Source: an uncultured Acidimicrobiia bacterium (GTDB taxonomy: Bacteria > Actinomycetota > Acidimicrobiia > Spongiisociales > UBA5794). Taken from it: a stretch of 9,498 nucleotides of DNA. Positions within the stretch are counted from its first letter, which is position 1. Every line of letters begins with the position of its first letter. Location: NCBI GenBank assembly GCA_913031525.1, contig CAJWGC010000036.1, forward strand, positions 1-9,498, written 5' to 3'. Position numbers and translations under genes: made by a program. Under the pieces are notes generated by a model. The model worked only from the letters and a program-made list of their open reading frames with translations. It made no database searches and was not told where the DNA came from. Positions 1-6,385 of this stretch are shown piece by piece.

Positions 1-1580
1 AAAATCTATTACGGGGAGTTGCTGCCCATCATGCAGGAATGGTTCCGGTGTTCAAGGAGACAGTGGAATACCTATTTCTTCAGGGTCTTGTCAAGATTGT
101 TTTCGCCACCGAAACTCTTGCACTTGGGATAAACATGCCTGCACGCTCAGTAGTGGTAGAGCAACTCTCGAAATTCACAGGTGAAACTCATGAAACCCTC
201 ACTCGCGGAGAATTTACTCAACTAACGGGTAGGGCAGGACGTAGGGGGATCGACAATTTTGGAACAGCGGTAGTGCTCCATGATGGACGTCTACCCTTTG
301 AGAGGGTTGCAGCGATAGCAAGCGGCGGGAGCGAACCTTTACGATCGAGTTTCCATCCAAGTTACAACATGGCGGTGAATCTCGTGGCAAATTACTCCCG
401 CGAACAGGCCGAGGAGTTGCTCGAAGCCTCTTTTTCTCAATTCCGAAGAGAGCAACAGAGAAGCGTGGTGAAACTACGTTTCGACGAGTTGAAGGGTGAG
501 ATCGACCGTTTTCGAGAGCGAGCTGAGTGCAGCCGTGGAAATATTTGGGAGTATCTCGGTGTATTAGCGGAAGAAAAATTCCACTTGAAGGCCAAGCTGC
601 GTGAGTTCGCACAGCAAATGAGATCCGGAGATATCATCACGATATCGGGCGATGATCGCTGGGTACTTCTTGCCCGCGGCCAGGGTGTATCGCCGAGATT
701 GTTATTGCTATCTGATTCTGGCGAGATGAAACGCGTAGCAGTTACTGATCTATCGCCATCGATAAGATTGCTTGGATCGATCGTCATGATTGAGCCCGTG
801 AAGTCTCGCGATCACGCCTACCGGACAGCTATGGCAGAACGTTTGGCGGATTGGCAACCAGTTTTCGGTAGGACGTTTAGTTCTCCGGGACCAATCGAAG
901 TAATGAGTCCAATATTCTCTTGTCCGAATTTTTCCGAGCATCTCGGATGGGCAAAGCGTGTGGCCCGAAGTGAACGAGAGCTTGCCAAAGTAAGAAAACG
1001 GCTTGATCGCTTTGAAGACAGACTGATCAAGATGTTCCAGGCTATTTCCGGAGTTTTGCAGGAGCGCGAGTTCACGTACGGATGGTCGCTAACGGTGAAA
1101 GGCAAGCGACTGAGATACATCTATAACGACCTGGATCTTCTTCTGGCCGAAGCGGTAGAGGTAGACCTTTTTTCGAACCTTGATGCTGCCGAATTCGCAG
1201 CGTTGGTGTCATTGTTCACGTTCACGCCGCGTGGTACCGATGTTGAAGAAGATTGGCCGAGTAGAAAGTTGGCAGAAGCTGGAGAGCGTGTCGTCAATCT
1301 TTGGGAGGAACTGATAAGGGTCGAGGATAGGAGAGGCATCGCAAATTTACGCAGACCCGAGGGAGGCTTCGTTCTTCGCGCTTACAAATGGGCGTCGGGC
1401 CATGACCTTGAAAATCTGTTCGAGAGAGAGGAATCAGTTGGGGATTTCGTCCGGAATTTCAAAAATTTACTGGATCTTCTCAGACAGTTACGAGATGTGT
1501 ACCCGAAGTTGTCTGAAATCGCAGCGGAAGCGATACGATTGACCGATCGTGGGATAGTTGCATCGGGAGGCAGACTTTGA
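1..1580 (+). CDS. helY: Ski2/HelY-family DExH-box RNA helicase, C-terminal part (5' end outside the window)
   Basis: An open frame runs in from the left edge (first full codon at position 3) and gives about 525 residues. The nucleotide-binding N-terminal half of this superfamily 2 helicase, with motifs I, II and III, must lie upstream; HelY proteins are usually about 900 aa. Visible parts are RGVAAHHAGMVP just after the edge (15-50), the motif V segment FATETLALGINMPARS (102-149) and the motif VI segment QLTGRAGRRG (219-248). LLEASFSQFRREQ follows at about 417-455. A DSHCT-type helical end (about 1200-1575) contains WASGHDLENL. The family unwinds or remodels structured RNA using ATP in the cytoplasm. 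In M. tuberculosis helY lies beside tatA/tatC and pafBC, so those may be upstream here, but this cannot be seen. The stop codon overlaps the TTG start of the lipid kinase gene. Family assignment is secure; exact substrate is unknown. Confidence 0.93.
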   Translation, partial: NLLRGVAAHHAGMVPVFKETVEYLFLQGLVKIVFATETLALGINMPARSVVVEQLSKFTGETHETLTRGEFTQLTGRAGRRGIDNFGTAVVLHDGRLPFERVAAIASGGSEPLRSSFHPSYNMAVNLVANYSREQAEELLEASFSQFRREQQRSVVKLRFDELKGEIDRFRERAECSRGNIWEYLGVLAEEKFHLKAKLREFAQQMRSGDIITISGDDRWVLLARGQGVSPRLLLLSDSGEMKRVAVTDLSPSIRLLGSIVMIEPVKSRDHAYRTAMAERLADWQPVFGRTFSSPGPIEVMSPIFSCPNFSEHLGWAKRVARSERELAKVRKRLDRFEDRLIKMFQAISGVLQEREFTYGWSLTVKGKRLRYIYNDLDLLLAEAVEVDLFSNLDAAEFAALVSLFTFTPRGTDVEEDWPSRKLAEAGERVVNLWEELIRVEDRRGIANLRRPEGGFVLRAYKWASGHDLENLFEREESVGDFVRNFKNLLDLLRQLRDVYPKLSEIAAEAIRLTDRGIVASGGRL

Positions 1581-2458
1581 GCTGGTGGGTCGTTGTGAAT
1601 CCGATGGCCGGCGCGAAAGGGGAGATAGAGCAACGGACTCGCGCAGCTCTCACGAAGCGTCGGATTGATCACGAGATTCGGGTTTCGAGATCTGCAGATG
1701 ACATTCCCAATATTGTGGCTGAGGGACGCTCTCTAGGCGCAACCCGGTTTGTCGCAGTTGGAGGCGACGGAACAACTTCGATGGTTTTGAATGGGATGCT
1801 TGCAGAGGGATGGCTAACCCCACCAACTCTTGCTGTACTTCCTATAGGGTCAGGTTCGGACTTCATAAGGACATTCGCGTTGCCGCGCCATCTGGAAGAT
1901 GCGGCGGACCATCTTGTTACCGCTGATGTTTATCGTTGTGATGTCGGTGTATTGGAGGGAAATTTCGGGCGTCGTTACTTTCTAAATGTCGCTGATGTTG
2001 GGATTGCAGCAGCATCACTACGTATAGCGAACGTTCTACCGCGATTTCTTGGCGGATTGCGCTATGGAATCAGTTTTTGGTTGAAACTGGCTTTTTTCCC
2101 ATCTGCCATTATTCGTATGGAGGCGGACGGGCGAAGCTATGAGGGTCCAGCAATCAACGTAGTGGTAGCTAATGGCCAATACTTTGGTGGAGGTATGAAT
2201 GTTGCACCGAGGGCGACTGTTATGGATGGCAAGCTAGATATTCAGATATTCGTAGGTCCACGTAGACACGCGTTTTCGGTGATGCCCCGGGTGATCAGAG
2301 GGTCTCATTTGACGCATAGAAGCGTGCGACGTTTCGAAGCGGAAACTTTTGAAATAGAGTGCATAGATGGTTGGCCTGTGGAGGCGGATGGTGAACTTAT
2401 AGGTAGCGGTTCGGTGATAGGTCGTGTCGCTGCAGGGGCGATTGACTTCAAGATCTGA
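1577..2458 (+). CDS. Diacylglycerol kinase catalytic-domain lipid kinase (DagK/YegS/BmrU-like)
   Basis: The product is 293 aa, normal for bacterial lipid kinases of the DAGK catalytic family, which transfer phosphate from ATP to diacylglycerol or a related lipid at the inner face of the membrane. The protein opens with the first strand and glycine turn WWVVVNPMAGAKG (residues 3-15). The nucleotide-binding GGDGT is at 62-66 and LPIGSGSDFIRTF at 88-100, where many relatives have GTGND, so the Asn is Ser here. The C-terminal domain carries VVVANGQYFGGGMNVAPRA (195-213), DGKLDI (217-222) and VEADGE (268-273). The start is TTG at 1577, inside the helicase stop (TTGA). GGGAGG at 1565-1570, six bases upstream, is a strong ribosome site and supports this start. 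Expression is probably coupled to the helicase. The exact lipid cannot be told from sequence; sphingosine or undecaprenol kinase relatives are alternatives. Confidence 0.92.
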   Translation: MSWWVVVNPMAGAKGEIEQRTRAALTKRRIDHEIRVSRSADDIPNIVAEGRSLGATRFVAVGGDGTTSMVLNGMLAEGWLTPPTLAVLPIGSGSDFIRTFALPRHLEDAADHLVTADVYRCDVGVLEGNFGRRYFLNVADVGIAAASLRIANVLPRFLGGLRYGISFWLKLAFFPSAIIRMEADGRSYEGPAINVVVANGQYFGGGMNVAPRATVMDGKLDIQIFVGPRRHAFSVMPRVIRGSHLTHRSVRRFEAETFEIECIDGWPVEADGELIGSGSVIGRVAAGAIDFKI

Positions 2459-2489
2459 CTGTTAAAAGATGCGGATGGAAAGAGAATCG

Positions 2490-2517
2490 TTGGCTCTGGC
2501 GGCTCTATAGATATACT
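2490..2517 (+). promoter_or_regulatory. Putative sigma70-type promoter for the DUF4193 gene
   Basis: In the 92-bp gap after the lipid kinase gene, TTGGCT (2490-2495, 4 of 6 to TTGACA) and TATACT (2512-2517, 5 of 6 to TATAAT) are separated by 16 bp. Transcription would start near 2524, giving a leader of about 27 nt before the ATG at 2551. This is motif matching by eye only. Confidence 0.45.
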
Positions 2518-2550
2518 CCGCGCCGCGCAAGAGGAATCAGATGGAAAAAA

Positions 2551-2859
2551 ATGAAAACTGATAGTGACGAAACTGTTTCCGCAGTAGACGATGTTGTGGG
2601 AGAGCAGCAAAGAGAAGATGAGGTTCTAGAAGAACTAGAAGCTGAAGAGCTCGAAATGCTTACCGAAGACGAAGCATCTGAAACTATTGTCGTTGACGAA
2701 ATCGCGGAGCTGAGAGCTATTCGCAGAGCCGAGGTTGCACTTGGTTCTTCGGGTGAGGAGCGAGCCGATGATGAGTTCCTCTGCCAAAGCTGCTTTCTTT
2801 TAAAGAAGTCCAGTCAATTGGCGAATAAGCGTCGCGTGCTTTGCAAAGACTGTTTCTAA
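2551..2859 (+). CDS. DUF4193 family protein (acidic N-terminus, C-terminal four-cysteine zinc ribbon)
   Basis: This 102-aa protein has a very acidic first half (about residues 6-50, rich in Glu and Asp) and ends in a CX2C...CX2C module: Cys78, Cys81, Cys98 and Cys101. The segment DDEFLCQSCFLLKKSSQLA (73-91) followed by LCKDC (97-101) is the signature of DUF4193, a roughly 100-aa family known from Actinobacteria (Rv2699c in M. tuberculosis). The four cysteines very probably bind zinc. The function of the family is unknown, and a nucleic-acid or RNA-polymerase-linked role would be a guess. GAGGAA (2531-2536) lies 14 nt before this ATG. That is farther than usual and closer to a short out-of-frame ATG at 2541, an odd arrangement described among the findings. 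A candidate promoter stands just upstream at 2490-2517. Confidence 0.9.
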   Translation: MKTDSDETVSAVDDVVGEQQREDEVLEELEAEELEMLTEDEASETIVVDEIAELRAIRRAEVALGSSGEERADDEFLCQSCFLLKKSSQLANKRRVLCKDCF

Positions 2860-2865
2860 TTCTCC

Positions 2866-2952
2866 ATGGATCGTGCTCGTTCCGCGATCGCTAGCGAGAT
2901 CATGAAACTTTTTCTTGATCGGAGAAAAAGACAGCTTGTCGAAGAGGATTAG
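2866..2952 (+). CDS. Possible 28-aa small ORF of unknown function
   Basis: ATG at 2866 lies six bases after the DUF4193 stop, and the frame runs to TAG at 2950-2952. The peptide begins MDRARSAIASEIMKL and ends RRKRQLVEED, with seven basic and six acidic residues and a likely helical character. I do not recognise a family. No Shine-Dalgarno is visible, so translation would depend on reinitiation after the upstream gene. The region also contains inverted repeats, so it may act as RNA structure instead of coding. It is tightly placed between the DUF4193 and GNAT genes. A chance open frame of 28 codons is quite possible. Confidence 0.25.
   Translation: MDRARSAIASEIMKLFLDRRKRQLVEED
2888..2930 (+). 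other. Inverted repeats between the DUF4193 and GNAT genes
   Basis: A perfect 10-bp palindrome, TCGCTAGCGA (2888-2897), is followed by a perfect 8-bp stem, CTTTTTCT (2908-2915) and AGAAAAAG (2923-2930), with a 7-nt loop. The second stem is AT-rich and is not followed by a T-run, so it is not a classical Rho-independent terminator. It may be an mRNA processing or attenuation structure, or chance. Confidence 0.3.
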
Positions 2953-2971
2953 ACATGGAATGGCGAAATAA

Positions 2972-3445
2972 GTGAGAATCGAAACACGGGCTGCCCGAGT
3001 GGAGGATATTTCTGCAATCTCGCAGCTCTATCGGGATTCGGAATCCGAACAGACCCAATTGAAGAGTATGTGGTCAGTGTTTAACGGTCTTGATTTGCCA
3101 TTCGATAGTGCTTTACGAGAGATTCTTGAGGATCGTCGCTCTCTTGTGATTGTTGGAGAACTCGAGGGTGTGCTCTTGGGATTCGCATGGGCCAGATCGG
3201 AGCCCATGTTGCGTCGAGCCGGAGGAGAACGCGTGGGCGTTATTCGTCTTTTCTATGTGGAACCTGAAGCCAGAGGAGTGGGACTCGGAGAAGCGATGAT
3301 CAATCTCGTGCTGGAGTCCTTGCGTTCTTCCGGCCATCGGCGATTCGATGCGCTTGTAAGCCCAGGCCATCGATTGGCAAAGAACTTTTTTGAGCAAAAC
3401 GGGTTCGCGGCAAGATCGATAACCATGCATCACGAGGACAATTAA
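2972..3445 (+). CDS. GNAT family N-acetyltransferase
   Basis: The 157-aa product has the single-domain length typical of the GCN5-related acetyltransferase fold, which moves the acetyl group of acetyl-CoA to an amine. The N-terminal strand and helix are IETRAARVEDISAISQLY (3-20). The acetyl-CoA-binding motif A is VIRLFYVEPEARGVGLGEAM (90-109), with the diagnostic RGVGLG pyrophosphate loop at 101-106. The C-terminal motif B region is GHRLAKNFFEQNGF (132-145). The GTG start at 2972 is the earliest possible, because TAA at 2969-2971 closes the frame directly upstream; the ribosome site is weak. The gene converges on the DUF1015 gene with a 21-bp gap and no visible terminator. The substrate cannot be deduced: small molecules, antibiotics and protein N-termini are all possible for this fold. 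Confidence 0.9.
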   Translation: MRIETRAARVEDISAISQLYRDSESEQTQLKSMWSVFNGLDLPFDSALREILEDRRSLVIVGELEGVLLGFAWARSEPMLRRAGGERVGVIRLFYVEPEARGVGLGEAMINLVLESLRSSGHRRFDALVSPGHRLAKNFFEQNGFAARSITMHHEDN

Positions 3446-3466
3446 CCTGGTATCGAATCTGCTTAA

Positions 3467-4639
3467 TCAATTATCGAAACAGCGGATTACCAATCCAGCT
3501 AGTGGTTTTGGGATGAAGTAGGTGCTTTTTGTTGGAAACCTCAGTCCCATTTTTCCAGCTATGGATATAGCGCGCTCCTCCAACGGCGCTACTAGAAGAG
3601 CAGTTCCCTTCTCCGATTCTGCTGCATCGATAGCGTCGATGGCGTTTTCCGTATATAACGCTCCGTCTTCGTCGATTCCCAGAAGCGGATAGAGAAGGTT
3701 GGTAGCAACGGCGGTACTCGAGAGTCGATATGGTTCTGCCAGGTTAACGAGTGCATGTTCGCGGGGATGCAATCGCCATGATTCGCCCTTTGAAACTAGG
3801 ACAATATCACCGGGATATTGTGGAGGAACCGGCTGGGACGGGAAGATTTCAAATGAGTCATTTGCGGACGACACCGAATTGATTGCCGATGTAAGAACGC
3901 GATGATAGGGAGCGATCGTGAGTCCACTTCCTTCGGCTGGAGCAATCATTGCCAAGATGTAATCCCATGGTCCGGGCCCCCTGGCCGCCTGTTCCTCCTG
4001 ATAGCGGAGTGCAGTCGTGTAGCGATGATGGCCATCTGCGATAGAAACTGGGTGCGAGGATATTGCGTCCTGAAGAATGGCGATCCGATCAATTTCAGAA
4101 ATGTCGAAAAGTCGATGTATCGCTCCAGACGGATCCTCGAATTCGATACGGGGAGTCAAGATCGTTGATTGAAGAAGGTCGGATAGCTGTGGAGATGAAC
4201 TGAGGGCGATAATTGGATCCAGATTGGCTTGCGTAGCCCGCAACAACGAAAGGCGATCTTCTCGATGCTTGGCCATAGTCTCTTCATGGGGGATCACGGA
4301 AGGGCCAAACGGGGTGACTCTAAGGGCCCCGAACACGCCACGAACCGTATGAAGGGTTCCGTCAGAGTGGTAGTAATCGGTTTCGTAGAGATAGAAACGA
4401 GGAGTGATATCTCGCATGATGATCTTACCCAACCGCCAAGATGAAAGAATCCTGGCAGCATTGAGATGCGCCCCTGGCTCTTCGTTGGGAAGAAGCAAGC
4501 GTACGATGTTATATGGAGAGCATTCGAGCAGAGAACGACGATGCTCCTCTGAGATAACGTCGTAGGGAGGGCTCGTAGCCAAACCGGGTTCGGCTACTCG
4601 ATTGGTGTTGAACAACCATCCGGAGAATGGGACAAACAT
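3467..4639 (-). CDS. DUF1015 family protein
   Basis: With the start at 4639 the product is 390 aa, near the usual length for DUF1015 (COG4198). Hallmarks in order are MFVPFSG at the N-terminus, SPPYDVIS (23-30), SPYNIVRL (41-48), the block HEETMAKHREDRLSLLRATQ (118-137), the most conserved ADGHHRYTTAL (201-211), and the closing PTKSTYFIPKPLAGLVI (369-385). The biochemical role of the family is not established. The DGHHR motif resembles the GxHR-type motif of ParB/sulfiredoxin-like proteins, but that is only a resemblance. The frame stays open to an ATG at 4687, which would add 16 residues. I prefer 4639 because relatives begin close to the PF.G motif, although no Shine-Dalgarno precedes it. 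This start codon shares two bases with the HAD gene start on the other strand. No signal peptide or membrane segment is seen. Confidence 0.93.
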   Translation of the reverse strand: MFVPFSGWLFNTNRVAEPGLATSPPYDVISEEHRRSLLECSPYNIVRLLLPNEEPGAHLNAARILSSWRLGKIIMRDITPRFYLYETDYYHSDGTLHTVRGVFGALRVTPFGPSVIPHEETMAKHREDRLSLLRATQANLDPIIALSSSPQLSDLLQSTILTPRIEFEDPSGAIHRLFDISEIDRIAILQDAISSHPVSIADGHHRYTTALRYQEEQAARGPGPWDYILAMIAPAEGSGLTIAPYHRVLTSAINSVSSANDSFEIFPSQPVPPQYPGDIVLVSKGESWRLHPREHALVNLAEPYRLSSTAVATNLLYPLLGIDEDGALYTENAIDAIDAAESEKGTALLVAPLEERAISIAGKMGLRFPTKSTYFIPKPLAGLVIRCFDN

Positions 4640-5450
4640 GGTAGAAGTTGTAGCGGATGTGGGCGATCTGAGCAATGTGGACACCATTGTCTGTGATCTC
4701 GATGGTGTTATTTATATTGATGGAGAAGAACTAGATGGTGCGGGTGAGGCCCTAGTAACACTGTCCGACGCCGGCTACAGGATCGTTTTCGTAACCAATA
4801 ATTCAATGAAGACACCGAGATCTGTGGTCAATCTGGTTGCTTGCCTCACTGGCTATCAAGCGAATATTAACGACGTCATAACGTCGAGCATGGTGACAGC
4901 TGAAGCCCTATCAGGGAGAGTCGATCGTGTCTACATCGTAGGTAGCTCGCAGTTGAAGGCCGAATTCGATCGATATGGTTTTGAGGTTCTTGAAAATCAC
5001 GAGAATGCCGAGGCGGTTGTAGTCGGACTTGACTTTGATCTCACATACGACTCCCTAGCAAGAGCGACACTGGCCATCCGTTCTGGTGCTCTGTTCTATG
5101 CAACCAACGCCGATGCTTCGTATCCCACATCTATGGGGCTCAAACCGGGAGGGGGAGCTATCGTCGCTGCATTGGAAATTGCCACCGGAGTTCCTCCGGT
5201 GATATGTGGAAAGCCTCATCGAATGATGAGGGAAATCGTCAAAAAACGTAGTGTTAGCCAGGAGATTCTCGTCGTTGGGGATCAACCTTCAACCGACATG
5301 GCTATGGGCAAAGCTGAAGGTTGGAGGACGTGCTTAGTGTTGAGCGGAGTGACGCAAGACGTTGCTTTGGTTCCCACGCATCTTAAACCTGACATAGTGC
5401 TCGATTCGTTCATCGATATAGTTCCGTTGTTTTTCGGATCGGATGATTAA
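4638..5450 (+). CDS. HAD-IIA family sugar/glycerol phosphatase (NagD-like)
   Basis: The 270-aa protein has every HAD motif. Motif I is DLDGVIY (20-26) with nucleophile Asp20 and acid/base Asp22. Motif II is FVTNNS (51-56), motif III Lys192 in CGKPH (190-194), and motif IV is VGDQPSTDMAMGKAEGW (213-229) with Mg-binding Asp215 and Asp220. The cap between motifs II and III, including PTSMGLKPGGGAIVAAL, identifies subclass IIA (NagD, p-nitrophenyl phosphatase). The equivalent gene near tlyA in M. tuberculosis, Rv1692, is reported as a glycerol 3-phosphate phosphatase used in lipid recycling; the same role here is inferred from synteny and fold. ATG 4638 is preferred over TTG 4602 because GGAG/GGGA sequences at 4622-4632 precede it; GTG 4659 and GTG 4677 would also leave motif I intact. 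Motif IV has Gln where GDR is usual. Confidence 0.92.
   Translation: MVEVVADVGDLSNVDTIVCDLDGVIYIDGEELDGAGEALVTLSDAGYRIVFVTNNSMKTPRSVVNLVACLTGYQANINDVITSSMVTAEALSGRVDRVYIVGSSQLKAEFDRYGFEVLENHENAEAVVVGLDFDLTYDSLARATLAIRSGALFYATNADASYPTSMGLKPGGGAIVAALEIATGVPPVICGKPHRMMREIVKKRSVSQEILVVGDQPSTDMAMGKAEGWRTCLVLSGVTQDVALVPTHLKPDIVLDSFIDIVPLFFGSDD
4711..4716 (-). promoter_or_regulatory. Weak -10-like element for the DUF1015 gene
   Basis: Read on the minus strand this is TATAAA, lying inside the HAD coding sequence. A start near 4704 would give a 65-nt leader to the ATG at 4639, or a 17-nt leader to the alternative ATG at 4687. No good -35 box accompanies it, so it is only a candidate. Confidence 0.2.
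5183..5201 (+). other. GC-rich hairpin inside the HAD gene
   Basis: CACCGGAG (5183-5190) and CTCCGGTG (5194-5201) form a perfect 8-bp stem with a three-base loop. It encodes the TGVPPV segment just before the conserved GKP motif. No T-run follows, so it is not an intrinsic terminator. It may be an incidental result of the codons used. Confidence 0.35.
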
Positions 5451-6172
5451 CGGAGTGCCGCATGCAAAGAAGCGATCCGAGACAGAAGACGCTGTTTCAA
5501 CGGGAGAGTTGTTAGAACTCCGAAGATGAAACCGGCTACGTGGGCTTCCCAAGCTATTGATTGATCGGCAAGGAAGAATTGACTGATGAACCAGAGTCCG
5601 AGAAAAAGTAATGCTGACACCGGAACGAAGAAAATGAATAAAAGTGACATGACGCGATGGGTTGGAAATAGGACGAGATAAGCCCCGAGTACGCCAGCGA
5701 TTGCTCCGGAAGCTCCGACAAGAGGATCAGTAGTGTCGGGATTGTTGAGAACGAATGCTGCGGTGGAAGCAACACCGGCGGCCAGGTATAAAGCTAGATA
5801 GCCGAAGAGTCCATATGCTTCTTCGATGTTGTTTCCGAAGATCCAGAGAAACCATATATTTCCAAGTAGATGGAGCAAGCCGCCATGGAGAAACATCGAC
5901 ATGGCAGCTGACCAGAACAGGTGCTTTGTTTCGAATCGCAACTTGCCAGATTGACCGCATCGACCTGTTTGAATTTCTTGATCCGTCAACGGATCGCCCG
6001 AAGTCAGTTCACATGCAATGGCCGCGTTTTTGTAGAGAAAGTCAAGGTTCTCCATCTCCGTCGATTGTGTCCAGCCTTGCCAGCCGAAAAAGATCACTAC
6101 ATTGATCGCGATGAGCGAGATTGTGATGATCGGAAAGGTCCGAGTCGGATTGATATCACGGATTGGAATCAT
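5447..6172 (-). CDS. Rhomboid family intramembrane serine protease
   Basis: The product is 241 aa with about six hydrophobic membrane segments (roughly residues 14-31, 99-115, 121-143, 152-170, 176-200 and 208-223). Rhomboids cut transmembrane helices within the lipid bilayer. The catalytic serine is in VGASGAIAG (152-160, Ser155 of GxSG) and its partner His211 is in WEAHVAGFIFG (208-218). The conserved HGGLLHLLGNIWFLWIFG (96-113) supplies the helix 2 His101 and Asn105. A loop of about 60 residues after the first segment contains AIACELT and GRCGQ, two cysteines (54 and 72) that could form a disulfide outside the cytoplasm. The frame is open to an ATG at 6277, but MIPIRDINPTRTFP at 6172 matches the typical rhomboid N-terminus, and the longer form would cover the 54-aa ORF. 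Its stop codon shares the palindrome TTAA with the HAD stop. The substrate is unknown. Confidence 0.93.
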   Translation of the reverse strand: MIPIRDINPTRTFPIITISLIAINVVIFFGWQGWTQSTEMENLDFLYKNAAIACELTSGDPLTDQEIQTGRCGQSGKLRFETKHLFWSAAMSMFLHGGLLHLLGNIWFLWIFGNNIEEAYGLFGYLALYLAAGVASTAAFVLNNPDTTDPLVGASGAIAGVLGAYLVLFPTHRVMSLLFIFFVPVSALLFLGLWFISQFFLADQSIAWEAHVAGFIFGVLTTLPLKQRLLSRIASLHAALR

Positions 6173-6197
6173 CGAATCGTTGGAATCCTGACGAAGC

Positions 6198-6203
6198 GAT
6201 AAT
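6198..6203 (+). promoter_or_regulatory. -10-like element placed for a leaderless transcript of the 54-aa ORF
   Basis: GATAAT (5 of 6 to TATAAT) ends six bases before the ATG at 6210. A -10 box at -12 to -7 would put the transcript start on the A of that ATG, the geometry of leaderless actinobacterial genes. No Shine-Dalgarno precedes the ATG, which agrees with this. There is no clear -35 box. Confidence 0.35.
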
Positions 6204-6209
6204 GGTGTG

Positions 6210-6374
6210 ATGAATTCTACGCAAAATACAGATTCTGATCCTAAATCCGTAATGGACGAGATGGTGGAGCGACTCATCGAAGTCGCGCCGGAAGACTCCT
6301 CGCAGGCCGCGGAAGATTTAGCGGAACAGCTGGAATCTGATCTAGACGCCCAAGATAGTAATGACGGATCCTGA
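6210..6374 (+). CDS. Small acidic protein (54 aa) upstream of tlyA, function unknown
   Basis: ATG at 6210 opens a frame that ends with TGA at 6372-6374, eleven bases before the tlyA ATG. The protein starts MNSTQNTDSDPKSVMDEMVE and is strongly acidic: 16 Asp/Glu against one Lys and one Arg. Its middle (about 12-46) is probably helical, with VERLIEVAPEDS and AAEDLAEQLESDL. No membrane segment, cysteine or known motif is present. M. tuberculosis also has a short uncharacterised gene (Rv1693) directly before tlyA, so this is a positional counterpart, though I cannot show sequence similarity. The stop codon lies in the loop of a small hairpin that also holds the tlyA ribosome site, which suggests translational coupling. 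GTG at 6207 is an alternative start. Position, spacing and a non-random composition make it a likely real gene. Confidence 0.65.
   Translation: MNSTQNTDSDPKSVMDEMVERLIEVAPEDSSQAAEDLAEQLESDLDAQDSNDGS
6214..6219 (-). promoter_or_regulatory. -10-like element for the rhomboid gene
   Basis: The minus-strand reading is TAGAAT (5 of 6 to TATAAT), which would start transcription near 6207 with a leader of about 35 nt before the rhomboid ATG at 6172. It lies within the opposing 54-aa ORF. No convincing -35 box is seen. Confidence 0.25.
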
Positions 6375-6383
6375 GGAGATCCG
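6365..6383 (+). promoter_or_regulatory. Hairpin containing the tlyA ribosome binding site
   Basis: CGGATC (6365-6370) pairs perfectly with GATCCG (6378-6383) around a 7-nt loop. The loop holds the TGA stop of the 54-aa ORF (6372-6374). The Shine-Dalgarno GAGGAG (6373-6378), seven bases before the tlyA ATG, lies in the loop and at the edge of the 3' arm. A ribosome finishing the small ORF would melt this stem. Confidence 0.45.
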
Positions 6384-6385
6384 AA

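Noticed and set aside
214..612. Long antisense open frames within the helicase gene and similar shadows elsewhere
   Set aside because: They lie opposite well-conserved genes and show no recognisable domain, and their residue composition is typical of out-of-frame reading.
3446..3466. Bidirectional terminator between the GNAT and DUF1015 genes
   Set aside because: The 21-bp gap has no stem of useful length and no T-run.
4602..4637. HAD gene start at TTG 4602
   Set aside because: ATG 4638 is better placed after purine-rich GGAG/GGGA, and motif I is expected within about 20 residues of the start.
4640..4687. Longer DUF1015 start at 4687 (16 extra residues)
   Set aside because: The extra residues are Ser/Thr-rich and precede the MFVPFSG that resembles family N-termini; the extension would also lie antisense to the HAD motif I region. 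It is not fully excluded, because a GAGAT sequence stands before it.
6173..6277. Longer rhomboid start at 6277 (35 extra residues)
   Set aside because: MIPIRDINPTRTFP at 6172 matches the usual rhomboid N-terminus, and the extension would cover the opposing 54-aa ORF.
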